Source: Cellulomonas sp. Leaf395
GTDB lineage: Bacteria > Actinomycetota > Actinomycetes > Actinomycetales > Cellulomonadaceae
Assembly (NCBI RefSeq): GCF_001424125.1
Contig: NZ_LMQI01000001.1
Location: 153,662 to 217,661 of the forward strand
DNA length: 64,000 bases
Direction: 5' to 3'
Under the pieces are notes generated by a model that was not told the DNA's origin, ran no database searches, and was given only the letters and a program-made list of their open reading frames with translations. Of this stretch, positions 26,222-35,351 are shown one piece after another. Position 1 is the stretch's first letter, and each line of letters begins with the position of its first letter. A program made the translations under genes and the position numbers.

Positions 26222-26947
26222 GTGGACTGGATCGGCGACGCCTGGCAGGACATCACCACGCCCCAACCGGTGCCGTCGAGCACCACGGTGCTGCTCACCG
26301 CCGCCGGGGTGCTGCTGGTCCTGCTGGTCCCGGCTGCGTGGCACGTGGCACGGCACGGGCTGACGATCGTGCACGAGGCTGCGCACGCGACGGTCGCGGT
26401 GCTCGTCGGGCGCCGGCTGTCCGGCATCCGGGTTCACTCGGACACCTCGGGTCTGACCGTCTCGGTGGGCAAGCCCCGGGGTCCGGGCATGGTCGCGACT
26501 GTCGCCGCGGGGTACACCGGCCCGGCGCTGCTCGGCCTCGGCGCGGCGTGGCTGCTGTCCCGCGGGTACGCGGTCGCGCTTCTGTGGATCCTGCTCGTCG
26601 TCCTGGTCCTCGTGCTGGTGCAGATCCGCAACTGGTACGGCCTGTGGGCGGTGCTCGTGACGGGTGCGCTGCTGGTCGGTGTGACGGTGTGGGGATCGGC
26701 GACCGTGCAGAGCGTCGCCGCCTACGCGATGACCTGGTTCCTGCTGCTGGGTGCGCCGCGCGCGGTCCTGGAGATGCAGTCGCAGCGTCGGCGCGGTCGG
26801 CGCCGAGGAGCGACGGACACCTCCGACGCAGGCATGCTGGGTCGGTTGACGCACACGCCTGGCGCGCTCTGGGTCGCCATCCTGATGCTCGTCTGCCTGG
26901 CCGCGCTGGCGCTGGGTGCGGCGTGGCTGATCGGGCTGCAGGTCTAG
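26222..26947 (+). CDS. M50-type membrane metallopeptidase-like protein
   Basis: This 241-residue membrane protein has about six hydrophobic segments. The zinc motif HEAAH lies at the end of the first conserved helix (LTIVHEAAHATVAVLVGRRLSG), followed by GYTGPALLGLGAAWLL. This matches the M50B-like peptidases annotated in actinobacteria, which lack the PDZ domain of site-2 proteases. I cannot see the second-site Asp motif clearly, so activity is uncertain. The GTG at 26222 follows AAGGAC. It is on the same strand as the DUF2993 gene. Confidence 0.85.
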   Translation: MDWIGDAWQDITTPQPVPSSTTVLLTAAGVLLVLLVPAAWHVARHGLTIVHEAAHATVAVLVGRRLSGIRVHSDTSGLTVSVGKPRGPGMVATVAAGYTGPALLGLGAAWLLSRGYAVALLWILLVVLVLVLVQIRNWYGLWAVLVTGALLVGVTVWGSATVQSVAAYAMTWFLLLGAPRAVLEMQSQRRRGRRRGATDTSDAGMLGRLTHTPGALWVAILMLVCLAALALGAAWLIGLQV

Positions 26948-27028
26948 CCGTACTGCCCAGCCTCCCCGGTCGCGCGGCGCGCTGAGCAAGACTGGACTCG
27001 GTAGTGCTCACCACCGAGAGGCAGCCTC

Positions 27029-27418
27029 ATGACCCGCGAGAAGATCAGCACGCCGGACGCGCCGCAGCCCGCGGGCAACTACTCCCAGGGGATCCGGCTG
27101 GGCAACCTGGTGTGGACTGCGGGCTTCGGGCCTCAGGACCCGGTCACCGGCGAGATCCCGGAGTCGGTGGCCGACCAGACGCGTCGGGTGCTCCGGAACG
27201 TCGAGGCGACGCTGGCGGAGGCGGGGCTCGACCTGGGCGACGTGGTCAAGACGACGGTCCACCTGGCTGATCTGGCGGACTTCGCCGAGTTCGACGAGGC
27301 GTACGGGGAGTTCTTCCCGTACCCGAAGCCCGCGCGGACGACGGTCGGGTCGCAGCTGGCGGGGATCAAGGTGGAGATCGACGTCGTCGCGGGGCGGCTC
27401 ACGTCCGACGACGACTAG
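27029..27418 (+). CDS. RidA-family enamine/imine deaminase
   Basis: RidA proteins hydrolyse reactive 2-aminoacrylate and related enamines made by PLP enzymes. The 129-residue protein matches the family, with PQPAGNYSQGIRLGNLVWTAGFGPQDP and the C-terminal FPYPKPARTTVGSQLAGIKVEIDVVA, which holds the arginine that binds substrate carboxylates. The ATG at 27029 is preceded by GAGAGGCAG. A TAGTGCT hexamer lies about 20 nt further upstream. The downstream neighbour is convergent. Confidence 0.93.
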   Translation: MTREKISTPDAPQPAGNYSQGIRLGNLVWTAGFGPQDPVTGEIPESVADQTRRVLRNVEATLAEAGLDLGDVVKTTVHLADLADFAEFDEAYGEFFPYPKPARTTVGSQLAGIKVEIDVVAGRLTSDDD

Positions 27419-27477
27419 GTGGACGGCCCACGGACGTTGGTCGAACGATCGCCGCAGCAGGGTCGGGAAGCGCAGCG

Positions 27478-28188
27478 TCAGGGTGGCCTCACCGTAGCGA
27501 CGACGCACCCGCCCATCGTCCGGTTCATGGCATCGCGTTCCGCCGCGGTGACCCACAGCCCGTACGCCGCCTTCACGCGCACCTGCCGCAGCACGTAGAC
27601 GCAGCGGTACCCGCGGTGAGGCGGCAACCAGGTGGCTGCGTCGCCGGCTCCCTTCTCCTGGTTGGCGGGTCCGTCCACGGCGAGCAGGTTGGCCGGGTCG
27701 TTGGCGAACGCCTCGCGCTGCTCCGCGGTCCACCCCTGGGCGCCCTTCTGCCAGGCGTCCGACAGCGCGACGACGTGGTCGACCTGCACCGCGGCCGAGC
27801 CCGGTCCGCGGACGAACGGGATCGGAACACCGGTGTAGGGGTCGTCGAGCGTGCCGCTCAGCACCACGCAGTCCTCGACGACCGTCGCCACCAGGTCCCG
27901 GCGCAGGACGTCGTTGCGGGTGTCGCAGCCGTTGCGGTCCACGTCCGCCCACGCCTGCCCGAACCGTTCGCGGGCGTACCCGGTGCTCGGCGCCCGACCG
28001 CGGACCGCCAACGAGTCGAGCGCCGCGCGACCGGCCGCGAGATCCTCCGCCGTGACCGCGTACCGTGCGGCGTCTCGCGCCTGGGACCAGGCGGGCGCCC
28101 CGGCACCGACCGCGATGCAGAGGACGAGGCCCACGAGCCACGGACCGGGCCGGTGCCGTCTCGGGGCCGGGTGGTCGTCGTGGCGCAT
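27478..28188 (-). CDS. Secreted HNH nuclease (paralogue of 24048-25379)
   Basis: This 236-residue protein has an N-terminal signal sequence (PGPWLVGLVLCIAVGAGAPAWS) and the same nuclease domain as the HNH gene at 24048. It shares RNGCDTRNDVLRRDL, VDHVVALSDAWQKGAQGW, FANDPANLLAVDGPANQEKG and GDAATWLPPHRGYRC. It lacks the membrane segments and the excalibur domain, so it is probably released. Extracellular nucleic acids are the likely substrate. The two copies lie 2 kb apart in opposite orientation. Confidence 0.88.
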   Translation of the reverse strand: MRHDDHPAPRRHRPGPWLVGLVLCIAVGAGAPAWSQARDAARYAVTAEDLAAGRAALDSLAVRGRAPSTGYARERFGQAWADVDRNGCDTRNDVLRRDLVATVVEDCVVLSGTLDDPYTGVPIPFVRGPGSAAVQVDHVVALSDAWQKGAQGWTAEQREAFANDPANLLAVDGPANQEKGAGDAATWLPPHRGYRCVYVLRQVRVKAAYGLWVTAAERDAMNRTMGGCVVATVRPP

Positions 28189-28322
28189 GCCGCACGATCG
28201 CGCAGATCGGGCGGTGGCCCCCGGCCGCCTGTGCGCAGCGCGGGCTGTGGGCGGCCGAGTCCACTCGACGGCGCGCGCAGCACCTGCACGTTCACGTGAC
28301 ACGACCTCCGCAGACCTCGCCG

Positions 28323-28328
28323 TACGGT
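28323..28328 (+). promoter_or_regulatory. Leaderless -10 element of the DUF2809 gene
   Basis: TACGGT ends 7 nt before the GTG at 28336, with no Shine-Dalgarno sequence. Confidence 0.5.
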
Positions 28329-28335
28329 CGACCCT

Positions 28336-28773
28336 GTGCCCGCCGACGACGCCCCGACCCTCGACGAGCTGACGTCGCCCCGCCCTGCGGAGGCGTCGCG
28401 GGGCCCGCTGACGTCTCGGGCGGTGGCGGGGGCTGTCGCGGTCGGGCTCGTCGGCGTCGGGCTCATGGTGTCTCGGCTGGAGCACCCGCTCGCCGATCCC
28501 GTCGGCGACGCCGTCTACGCCGCGTTCGTGTACGCGCTGCTCGTCGTGATCGCGCCCCGCGCGCGACCGAGCGCCGTCGCCGTGATCGCGTTCGGCCTCT
28601 GCGTCCTGGTCGAGCTCGCGCAGCTCACCGGCATCCCCGCGGCCGTCGTCGACGCGGTCCCCGCGGCCCGGTACGCGCTCGGCACCACGTTCGTCGCCGT
28701 CGACCTGGTCGCCTACGCGGCCGGTGTCGGGGCCGCCCTGCTCGTGCGGCGGGGGGCGGCTGTGCGACGCTGA
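28336..28773 (+). CDS. DUF2809 membrane protein
   Basis: This 145-residue protein has four hydrophobic helices after a 25-residue polar N-terminus. The pattern LADPVGDAVYAAFVYALLVVIAP followed by FGLCVLVELAQLTG is typical of the DUF2809 family, whose function is unknown. It begins with GTG and has a leaderless layout. The aquaporin-family gene follows after 27 nt on the same strand. Confidence 0.82.
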   Translation: MPADDAPTLDELTSPRPAEASRGPLTSRAVAGAVAVGLVGVGLMVSRLEHPLADPVGDAVYAAFVYALLVVIAPRARPSAVAVIAFGLCVLVELAQLTGIPAAVVDAVPAARYALGTTFVAVDLVAYAAGVGAALLVRRGAAVRR

Positions 28774-28800
28774 CGACCAGGACCGACGAAGCGGGGGCAC

Positions 28801-29538
28801 ATGGATCCGTCGTACAGCCTGGCCGTGCGGCTGACCTGCGAGTTCATCGGCACCGCGATCCTCATCATCCTGGGCAACGGCACGGTCGCGAACGTCCACC
28901 TCAAGGGGTCGAAGGGGTACCGCGGTGGGTGGTCGCTCATCGCGATGGGCTACGGCTTCGGTGTGATGATCCCCGCGATCATGTTCGGCGGGATCAGCGG
29001 CAACATGATCAACCCCGCGTTCACGATCGGGCTGGCCACCTGGGGGCTGTTCCCGTGGTCGGAGGTCGCGCCGTACATCGTGGCGCAGATGCTCGGGGCG
29101 ATCGCCGGCCAGGTCGCCATCGTCGTCACGCACAAGCCGTACTACGACCAGACGACGGACCCTGAGGACATCCTGGCCACGTTCTCGACCATCAACGCCG
29201 CCCACTCGCGCCTGAACGGGTTCCTGTCCGAGCTGCTGGGCTCGGTGGTGCTCTTCTCGTGCGCGCTGGCGATCATCCACTCGCCGCTCACCCAGACCGA
29301 GCCCGCCGTCGCGCACCTGGCGCTCGGGTTCCTCGTCTGGGGACTGGTCGCGGGCCTGGGCGGTCCCACCGGCCCGGCGCTGAACCCCGCGCGTGACCTG
29401 GGACCGCGCATGGTGCACGCGGTGCTGCCGCTGCGGCACAAGGGGTCGTCGCAGTGGGACTACGCGTGGGTGCCCGTGGCGGCGCCCGTGCTGGGCGGGA
29501 TCATCGGCGTCGGCGGCTGGTACCTGCTGCTCGGCTGA
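28801..29538 (+). CDS. Aquaporin/glycerol-facilitator family channel
   Basis: This 245-residue MIP-family channel has six membrane helices and two NPA boxes, seen as NMINPAFTIGLA in the first half and PALNPARDLGPR in the second. The Asp after the second NPA (NPARD) favours the glycerol-conducting branch over strict water channels. The start MDPSYSLAVRLTCEFIGTAILI resembles GlpF-type proteins of Gram-positive bacteria, some of which conduct lactate or small polyols. GCGGGGG precedes the ATG. Confidence 0.92.
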   Translation: MDPSYSLAVRLTCEFIGTAILIILGNGTVANVHLKGSKGYRGGWSLIAMGYGFGVMIPAIMFGGISGNMINPAFTIGLATWGLFPWSEVAPYIVAQMLGAIAGQVAIVVTHKPYYDQTTDPEDILATFSTINAAHSRLNGFLSELLGSVVLFSCALAIIHSPLTQTEPAVAHLALGFLVWGLVAGLGGPTGPALNPARDLGPRMVHAVLPLRHKGSSQWDYAWVPVAAPVLGGIIGVGGWYLLLG

Positions 29539-29610
29539 CCATCGAGGTGAGTCAGCAGGTGACGAACCACGGCGTTACCGGCATGCTCGGTCGCGGGGGT
29601 GGTGGCGACC

Positions 29611-31113
29611 ATGGCAGGTAGCACCAGCATTTTCCGGCGGAAGTCCGTCGAGGACTCTCTCGAGGAGACCCTGGATCCCGAACGGGCCCTGAAACGCACC
29701 CTGACCACGTGGGACCTCATCGTCCTCGGCGTCGCCGTGGCGGTCGGCGCGGGCATCTTCTCCGTCGGCGCCACCGCGGCGGCGAACTACGCGGGTCCGG
29801 CCGTCATCGTCTCGTTCATCATCGCGTCCGTCGTGTGCGGGCTGGCCATCATGTGCTACGCCGAGTTCGCCTCGACGCTGCCGGTCGCCGGCTCCGCGTA
29901 CACGTTCTCCTACGCATCGATGGGGGAGTTCGTCGCCTGGATCATCGGCTGGGACCTCATTTTGGAGATGCTCCTGGGGTCCGCGGTGATCGCGAAGTTC
30001 TGGGGCGTGTACCTGTCCGACGCGTTCGGCCTGTTCGGCATCGAGATCCCGACGACGCTCACGCTCGGCGGCGTGGACGTCGAGTGGGGCCCGGTCGTCA
30101 TCGTCGGCATCTTCACCGCGCTGCTGGCCCTGGGCACCAAGCTCAGCACGCGCGTGAACAGCGTGTTCACCATCATCAAGGTCGCCATCACGATCTTCGT
30201 CATCGTCGTCGGCTTCTTCTACGTGAACACCGCGAACTTCTCGCCGTTCGTGCCGCCGTCGCAGCCGGCCCCGGAGCGGACGTCGCTGGAGCAGCCGGTG
30301 TTCGCGTTCCTCTTCGGGCTCGAGCCCACCGCGTACGGCGTGATCGGCGTGCTGTCCGGCGCCGCACTGGTGTTCTTCGCGTTCATCGGCTTCGACGTCG
30401 TCGCCACGACTGCCGAGGAGACCAAGAACCCGCAGCGGACGGTGCCGCGCGGCATCCTCGGCGGCCTCGCGATCGTGACCGTGCTGTACATCCTGGTGAC
30501 GATCGTCGTCACGGGGATGGTGTCCTACACGGAGCTCGCGGAGGCCGACACACCCTCGCTGACCACGGCGTTCGTGCTCGTCGGCGCGGACTGGGCGGGT
30601 CGCGTGATCTCCGTCGGCATCCTCGTGGGCCTGACGTCCGTGCTCATGGTGCTGCTGCTGGGCCTGACGCGCATCGTCTTCGCGATGAGCCGCGACGGGC
30701 TCCTGCCCCGCGCCGCGTCGCGCACGTCGCACAAGTACGGCACCCCGGTCCGGCTGCAGATCGGCGTCGGCATCGTCGTCGCCCTCATCGCCGGACTCTC
30801 CGAGGTGGAGCTCCTCGAGGAGATGATCAACATCGGGACGCTGTCGGCGTTCGTGCTGGTCAGCTTCGGCATCCCGATCCTGCGCCGGACGCGCCCCGAC
30901 CTGCCGCGCGGCTTCCGGGTCCCCTGGTCGCCCGCGCTGCCGATCATCGCGGGCGTGGCCTGCCTGTGGCTCATGGTGAACCTGACCACGCTGACGTGGC
31001 TGCGGTTCCTGGCCTGGCTGGTGGCCGGGGTGGTCATCTACTTCGCCTACTCGTACCGGCACTCGGTGGCGGCGAACCCGCACCACGACGCCAGGACGGG
31101 CGCCAAGCTCTAG
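29611..31113 (+). CDS. APC-family amino-acid permease
   Basis: This 500-residue permease has 12 predicted membrane helices. [26 protein letters not shown] in helix 1 carries the GxG substrate-binding break, and [28 protein letters not shown] is the cationic-amino-acid-transporter-type signature. It probably imports basic or neutral amino acids by proton symport. The start could also be the GTG at 29599; the ATG at 29611 was chosen as the better initiator. The stop overlaps the convergent Ddn-like gene by 4 nt. Confidence 0.93.
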   Translation: MAGSTSIFRRKSVEDSLEETLDPERALKRTLTTWDLIVLGVAVAVGAGIFSVGATAAANYAGPAVIVSFIIASVVCGLAIMCYAEFASTLPVAGSAYTFSYASMGEFVAWIIGWDLILEMLLGSAVIAKFWGVYLSDAFGLFGIEIPTTLTLGGVDVEWGPVVIVGIFTALLALGTKLSTRVNSVFTIIKVAITIFVIVVGFFYVNTANFSPFVPPSQPAPERTSLEQPVFAFLFGLEPTAYGVIGVLSGAALVFFAFIGFDVVATTAEETKNPQRTVPRGILGGLAIVTVLYILVTIVVTGMVSYTELAEADTPSLTTAFVLVGADWAGRVISVGILVGLTSVLMVLLLGLTRIVFAMSRDGLLPRAASRTSHKYGTPVRLQIGVGIVVALIAGLSEVELLEEMINIGTLSAFVLVSFGIPILRRTRPDLPRGFRVPWSPALPIIAGVACLWLMVNLTTLTWLRFLAWLVAGVVIYFAYSYRHSVAANPHHDARTGAKL

Positions 31114-31544
31114 GCCGGCTCCAGCACGAAGACCGGGATCAACCTGTCCGTCTTCTTCTGGTAGCTCTCATACGCCGGCCACACCTCGTTCGCGCGCGCC
31201 CACCACTCGTCACGCTCGGCCCCGCTCGCCTCGTGCGCGACGTAGTCCTTCTTCACGGCGCCGTCCTGGAGCTCGACGTGCGGGTGCTCGACGAGGTTGC
31301 GGAACCAGGCAGGGTGCTCGGGGGCCCCACCCTTCGAGGCGACGACGGCATACCGGCCGTCGTGCTCGACGCGCATCAGGGCCGTCTTGCGGAGCTTTCC
31401 GCTGGTGGCTCCCACGGACGTCAGGACGATCACGGGCTTCCCCTGGAGCGTGTTGGCCTCCTGCCCGTTGCTGCGCTCGAAAGTCTCGGCCTGCTTACGG
31501 GCCCACGCGGACGTGCTGGGCGCATACTCTCCGGTCAGTGGCAT
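31110..31544 (-). CDS. Deazaflavin-dependent nitroreductase-like protein
   Basis: This 144-residue protein belongs to the Ddn/DUF385 split-barrel family that uses F420 in actinobacteria. Characteristic parts are [50 protein letters not shown] and the closing strand [11 protein letters not shown]. The physiological substrate, perhaps quinones, is not shown. The ATG at 31544 fits the family start, and the longer frame upstream is poorly supported. Confidence 0.9.
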   Translation of the reverse strand: MPLTGEYAPSTSAWARKQAETFERSNGQEANTLQGKPVIVLTSVGATSGKLRKTALMRVEHDGRYAVVASKGGAPEHPAWFRNLVEHPHVELQDGAVKKDYVAHEASGAERDEWWARANEVWPAYESYQKKTDRLIPVFVLEPA

Positions 31545-31680
31545 GACCGATGCAACGACGTCGACGCGGAAGCGCATTCCCGCGCGCACTCAAGCCACGA
31601 ACCTGAGCAGTCGATGACACACCGCACACGGCGCTCCCCAGCGCCCTCCCAGCCGCGCGCCGGCCACAGATCGGAGCTCC

Positions 31681-32310
31681 ATGAAGTTCAACCCGCCGCC
31701 CAACTGGCCGGCTCCGCCTGAGGGCTTCACGCCGGAGCCCGGCTGGACCCCGGACCCGACGCTGCCCGCGCCGCCCCCGGGTTGGCAGCTCTGGGTGGAG
31801 GACGACACCGTCCTGCCCGGCGAGACCACCGAGGCCACCCGGCACTACAAGCAGGCCACCACGTCGTTCCTCGTGGGCGTCGGCGTCTTCCTCGCCGGGG
31901 CGATCTCGACCATCGTCACGTCGAACTCGAACAGCGGCGTCATCTGGTGGGGCGGCATGATCGTCGGCGCCATCGCGCTGGTGCGTGCGTTCACGGAGTA
32001 CCGGGCCGCGCGCAAGGGCGGCGCCCCCGACCTCAGCGGGCTCGCCAAGGGCATCGTCGCCGTCGGTGTCGTCGCCGTGCTCGGCACGGGTGTCGGCGCG
32101 GCGTCGAGCTTCGTCGCGGCCGAGTCGCTCGAGACCGGCGTGGGCTCCTGCTGGACCGTGGACGAGGACGGGATGGCCGAGGCCGTCGGCTGCGACTCCG
32201 AGCACCAGTTCAAGGCGATCTCCGAGGTCAGCACCCCGGAGGAGTGCCCGGACGACCTGTACCTCGAGGCAGACGCCGAGTCCGACGTCCTCTGCCTGCA
32301 GGAGGACTGA
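31681..32310 (+). CDS. Membrane protein with Pro/Trp-rich N-terminus
   Basis: I do not recognise a named family. The 209-residue protein begins with the repeated pattern PPNWPAPPEGFTPEPGW and PDPTLPAPPPGWQLW, seen in many actinobacterial membrane proteins. It continues with three hydrophobic segments (about residues 60-150). The C-terminal extracellular part contains four cysteines (SCWTV, GCDSE, ECPDD, LCLQ) that could form disulfides, as in septum-formation-like domains. GGAG lies just before the ATG. Confidence 0.7.
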   Translation: MKFNPPPNWPAPPEGFTPEPGWTPDPTLPAPPPGWQLWVEDDTVLPGETTEATRHYKQATTSFLVGVGVFLAGAISTIVTSNSNSGVIWWGGMIVGAIALVRAFTEYRAARKGGAPDLSGLAKGIVAVGVVAVLGTGVGAASSFVAAESLETGVGSCWTVDEDGMAEAVGCDSEHQFKAISEVSTPEECPDDLYLEADAESDVLCLQED

Positions 32311-32316
32311 GACCAC

Positions 32317-32349
32317 GGTGCGCGGCGGTCGCGCTGACCGCCGCGCACC
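32317..32349. terminator. Bidirectional terminator
   Basis: A perfect 14-bp stem, GGTGCGCGGCGGTC (32317-32330) with its complement (32336-32349), closes a 5-nt loop between two convergent genes. Confidence 0.75.
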
Positions 32350-32352
32350 CGG

Positions 32353-32535
32353 CTACTTCTTCTGCTCGTCCAGGTAGGTCTTGGCCTTCTCGACGACGCT
32401 GTCGATCTGGGCGTCCTGGCTGTCGCTCGTCTTCGACTTGACCGCTTCGGCCGCCTTCTCGATGGCGTCCTTGGCCTGGTCCTCGTGGCCGCTGACGGCT
32501 GCCTTCGCCTGGTTGACCAGGTCTTCGATGCCCAT
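32353..32535 (-). CDS. Small charged helical protein (MT0933-antitoxin-like)
   Basis: This 60-residue protein, MGIEDLVNQAKAAVSGHEDQ onward, is entirely helical and highly charged. It resembles the short Rv0909/MT0933 antitoxin-like or CsbD-like stress proteins of actinobacteria. No toxin gene lies next to it, so the antitoxin name may be misleading. GAGGAGG precedes the ATG at 32535. It follows the MFS gene on the same strand and may be co-transcribed with it. Confidence 0.7.
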   Translation of the reverse strand: MGIEDLVNQAKAAVSGHEDQAKDAIEKAAEAVKSKTSDSQDAQIDSVVEKAKTYLDEQKK

Positions 32536-32562
32536 GATGTCGTCCTCCTCCGTGGTGACGTC

Positions 32563-33996
32563 TCAGTCTGCGACGTCGTCGACGGGTGCGCCCGGCGAGC
32601 TGTGCTCGAGGGTGGTCCGGGGCATGGCGGCCGCAGCGGCCACCGTCGCCAGCGCGACGAGCGCGACCGCGACGAAGGCCACGGTGACCGCGTCGCCGAA
32701 CTGCTCCGGGTCCTGCGTCGGGGTGTCCCCGTGCATCAGGCCGTTGACCAGCGCTCCGAGCGCCGCGACCCCGACCGCGCTGCCCATGGACCGCGAGAAC
32801 AGGTTGGCGCCGGTGACCACCCCACGCTCGCTCCAGCCGACGCTCGACTGCGCGGCGATGAGGCTCGGTGACGCGACGAGCCCCAGGCCCGCACCGATGA
32901 CGAAGCAGGCGAGCCCGACCGCGAGCACCGACGGGTGGGTGGACGCGACGACCAGGCCACCCGCGCCCACCACCACCACCGTGGACCCGATGAGGGCCGT
33001 GGTGCGGAAGCCGAACCGCAGGTAGAGCCGGCCCGACTGCGACGCGGAGATGGGCCATCCGATGGTCAGCGTGGCCAGCGTGAGGCCCGAGACCAGCGGC
33101 GAGACGCCGAGCAGCGCCTCGAGGAACGTCGGCACGTAGGACGTCAGGCCGATCAGGATGACGCCGACCCCGACCGACACCAGCGACGCGGCGAGCAGCA
33201 GCCGGCGTGAGAACACCCACAGCGGCAGCACGGGCTCGTCGGCCCGCTGCTCCACGCCGACGAACGCCACCAGCAGCAGCGTGCCGACGACGAACGCGGC
33301 GATGCTCGGCACCGACAGCCACTCCCACGCGTTGCCGCCTTCGAGCAGCGCGAGGATCAGCAGCGTCATGCCTGTGGTCAGCAGGAGGCCGCCGGCCCAG
33401 TCGATGCGGTGACGGGTGTGCTCGACCGTCTCGTGCAGGTGCCGGACCAGCAGCCACGCCGCCGCCAGGCACAGCGGGATGTTGACGAAGAAGATCCAGT
33501 TCCAGGTCAGGAACTCCGCGAACAGGCCACCGAGCGTGGGACCGACGACCGCCGAGATGCCCCACACGCTAGCGATGTACCCCTGCGCCTTGGCTCGCTC
33601 CGCGACCGTGTAGATGTCCCCCGCGATGGTGATGGCTATCGGTTGGATGGCCCCCGCGCCCAGGCCTTGCACCGCGCGGAACGCGATCAGTGCCGGCATG
33701 CTCCACGCGAACCCGCACAGGATCGACCCGAGCAGGAACAGGCCGATGCCCAGCAGGATCACCGGCTTGCGGCCGACGGTGTCCGCCAGCTTGGAGTAGA
33801 TGGGGACGCTCACCGCCTGCGTCAGCAGGTACACGGAGAACAGCCACGGGAAGCTGGCGAAGCCGCCGAGGTCCGCGACGATCGTCGGCACCGCGGTGGC
33901 CAGGATGGTCGCGTCGATGGCGACCAGGCCGGTGGTGACCATCATCGCGACGAGGATCGGCCCGCGCTCGGAGCGGAAGCCGACGTCGATGCTCAG
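32563..33996 (-). CDS. DHA2 (EmrB/QacA) MFS exporter with apparent CTG start
   Basis: This is a 14-helix drug:H+ antiporter. Motif A is YSKLADTVGRKPVILLG, motif C appears as GISAVVGPTLGGLFAEF, and DATILATAVPTIVADLGG marks helix 1. An ATG at 33945 would cut into helix 1 and has no ribosome-binding site. Upstream in frame there is no ATG, GTG or TTG, but a CTG at 33996 lies 5 nt after GGAGG (34006-34002). It adds 17 residues (SIDVGFRSERGPILVAM) that complete helix 1 and the cytoplasmic N-terminus, so CTG is the likely start, giving 477 residues. Confidence 0.85.
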   Translation of the reverse strand: MSIDVGFRSERGPILVAMMVTTGLVAIDATILATAVPTIVADLGGFASFPWLFSVYLLTQAVSVPIYSKLADTVGRKPVILLGIGLFLLGSILCGFAWSMPALIAFRAVQGLGAGAIQPIAITIAGDIYTVAERAKAQGYIASVWGISAVVGPTLGGLFAEFLTWNWIFFVNIPLCLAAAWLLVRHLHETVEHTRHRIDWAGGLLLTTGMTLLILALLEGGNAWEWLSVPSIAAFVVGTLLLVAFVGVEQRADEPVLPLWVFSRRLLLAASLVSVGVGVILIGLTSYVPTFLEALLGVSPLVSGLTLATLTIGWPISASQSGRLYLRFGFRTTALIGSTVVVVGAGGLVVASTHPSVLAVGLACFVIGAGLGLVASPSLIAAQSSVGWSERGVVTGANLFSRSMGSAVGVAALGALVNGLMHGDTPTQDPEQFGDAVTVAFVAVALVALATVAAAAAMPRTTLEHSSPGAPVDDVAD

Positions 33997-34033
33997 GGGT
34001 GCCTCCTCGCTGGGGGTGGTTCAGGACCGACCC

Positions 34034-34039
34034 TAGGCT
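34034..34039 (+). promoter_or_regulatory. Leaderless -10 element of the S33 peptidase gene
   Basis: TAGGCT ends 7 nt before the GTG at 34047, with no Shine-Dalgarno sequence. Confidence 0.5.
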
Positions 34040-34046
34040 GGCACGC

Positions 34047-35324
34047 GTGATGCGCGAGTATGCGATGACCGGGTTCACCGTCCGCGAGCACCGGATCGAG
34101 GTGCCCGTTGACTGGTCGGCACCCGAGCGGTTCGGCTCGATCGAGGTGTTCGCCCGCGAGCTGGTGGACCCGGAGAGGGCGTCGGACGACCTGCCGCTGC
34201 TGCTGTTCCTCCAGGGTGGACCGGGCGGTCAGGGACCGAGACCGCTGGGCGGTGGCTGGGTCGCCGCGGCGCTCGAGAAGTACCGCGTGATCCTCCTCGA
34301 CCAGCGCGGGACCGGCCGGTCGTCACCGGTGGACGGGATGCTCATCAGCGGCATCGAGGACGCCGCCGGCTACCTCGCGTGCTTTCGTGCCGACGCGATC
34401 GTCGCCGACGCGGAGCACCTCCGCGAGTCGGTGTACGGGGGCCGGCAGTGGGCGACCCTGGGGCAGTCGTACGGCGGGTTCCTCACGCTCACCTACCTGT
34501 CGCGGCACCCGTCGGCGCTGACCCGCTGCTTCGTCACCGGGGGGCTGCCGCCCGCGACCGTCGACGCCGAGACCGTCTACGCGGCCACGTTCCGGCGGCA
34601 GACGGCACGCAACCGGGAGCTCGCGCGGCTGCACCCGTCGGACGTGCCGCTGCTGGGACGCATCGCTGACCTGCTGGCCGACGGGTCCGTCGTCCTGCCG
34701 ACCGGCGAGCCCTTCACCGTCGAGCGGCTCCAGCAGCTGGGGCAGCCGCTCGGGATGAGCACGGGGGTCGACGAGCTCCACTGGCTGCTCGACACGGCGC
34801 TGACCCCCGCCGGGACGCTGTCCGACGCGTTCCTCGGGTCCGTGGTGCGTGCGACCGGGTTCGACAGCAACCCGCTGTATGCGGTGCTCCAGGAGGTCAT
34901 CTACCACCAGGGCGCCCGTGAACCGGGATGGGCGGCGCAAGCCGAGCGCGACCGGTGGCCGTCGTTCGACCCGGACGCGCGCCCGCTGCAGCTCACCGGC
35001 GAGGCGATCTTCCCGTGGATGTACGAGCAGCACGCCGCCCTGCGGCCGTTCCGCGGTGCCGCCGAGGCGCTGGCGTCCCGGACCGAGTGGCCGGCGCTGT
35101 ACGACCTGGACGCGCTCGCGGCGAACGAGGTGCCCGTCGCGGCGGTGCAGTACTACGACGACCCGTACGTGGACCTGGACCTCGCGCTGGCGACCCCCGT
35201 CGGCAACCTGGACGTCTGGATCACGAACGAGCACCTGCACGACGGGCTCCGCGTCGCCGGCGACACCATCCTGCCGAGGCTGTTCGACCTGGCCGCGGGC
35301 AAGTCGCGCGTCACGGGCCGCTGA
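34047..35324 (+). CDS. Proline iminopeptidase-like S33 hydrolase
   Basis: This alpha/beta-hydrolase of about 425 residues belongs to the prolyl aminopeptidase group, which removes N-terminal proline from peptides. FLQGGPGGQGPRP is the oxyanion-hole HGGPG variant, LLDQRGTGRSSP follows, and the nucleophile elbow is GQSYGG. A cap domain and the catalytic His in TNEHLHDGLR close the triad. The start is GTG 34047 or the adjacent ATG 34050. The spacing from TAGGCT favours the GTG. Confidence 0.9.
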   Translation: MMREYAMTGFTVREHRIEVPVDWSAPERFGSIEVFARELVDPERASDDLPLLLFLQGGPGGQGPRPLGGGWVAAALEKYRVILLDQRGTGRSSPVDGMLISGIEDAAGYLACFRADAIVADAEHLRESVYGGRQWATLGQSYGGFLTLTYLSRHPSALTRCFVTGGLPPATVDAETVYAATFRRQTARNRELARLHPSDVPLLGRIADLLADGSVVLPTGEPFTVERLQQLGQPLGMSTGVDELHWLLDTALTPAGTLSDAFLGSVVRATGFDSNPLYAVLQEVIYHQGAREPGWAAQAERDRWPSFDPDARPLQLTGEAIFPWMYEQHAALRPFRGAAEALASRTEWPALYDLDALAANEVPVAAVQYYDDPYVDLDLALATPVGNLDVWITNEHLHDGLRVAGDTILPRLFDLAAGKSRVTGR

Positions 35325-35351
35325 CCTCGCACTCGTCGCGACGTGCCGTCC

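Noticed and set aside
29575..31086. 503-codon minus-strand frame opposite the amino-acid permease
   Set aside because: The product is rich in Asp/Glu/His/Arg without domains, and the permease is certain.
32353..32535. Toxin-antitoxin locus around the MT0933-like small protein
   Set aside because: No toxin-like gene is adjacent; neighbours are an MFS exporter gene and a convergent membrane-protein gene.
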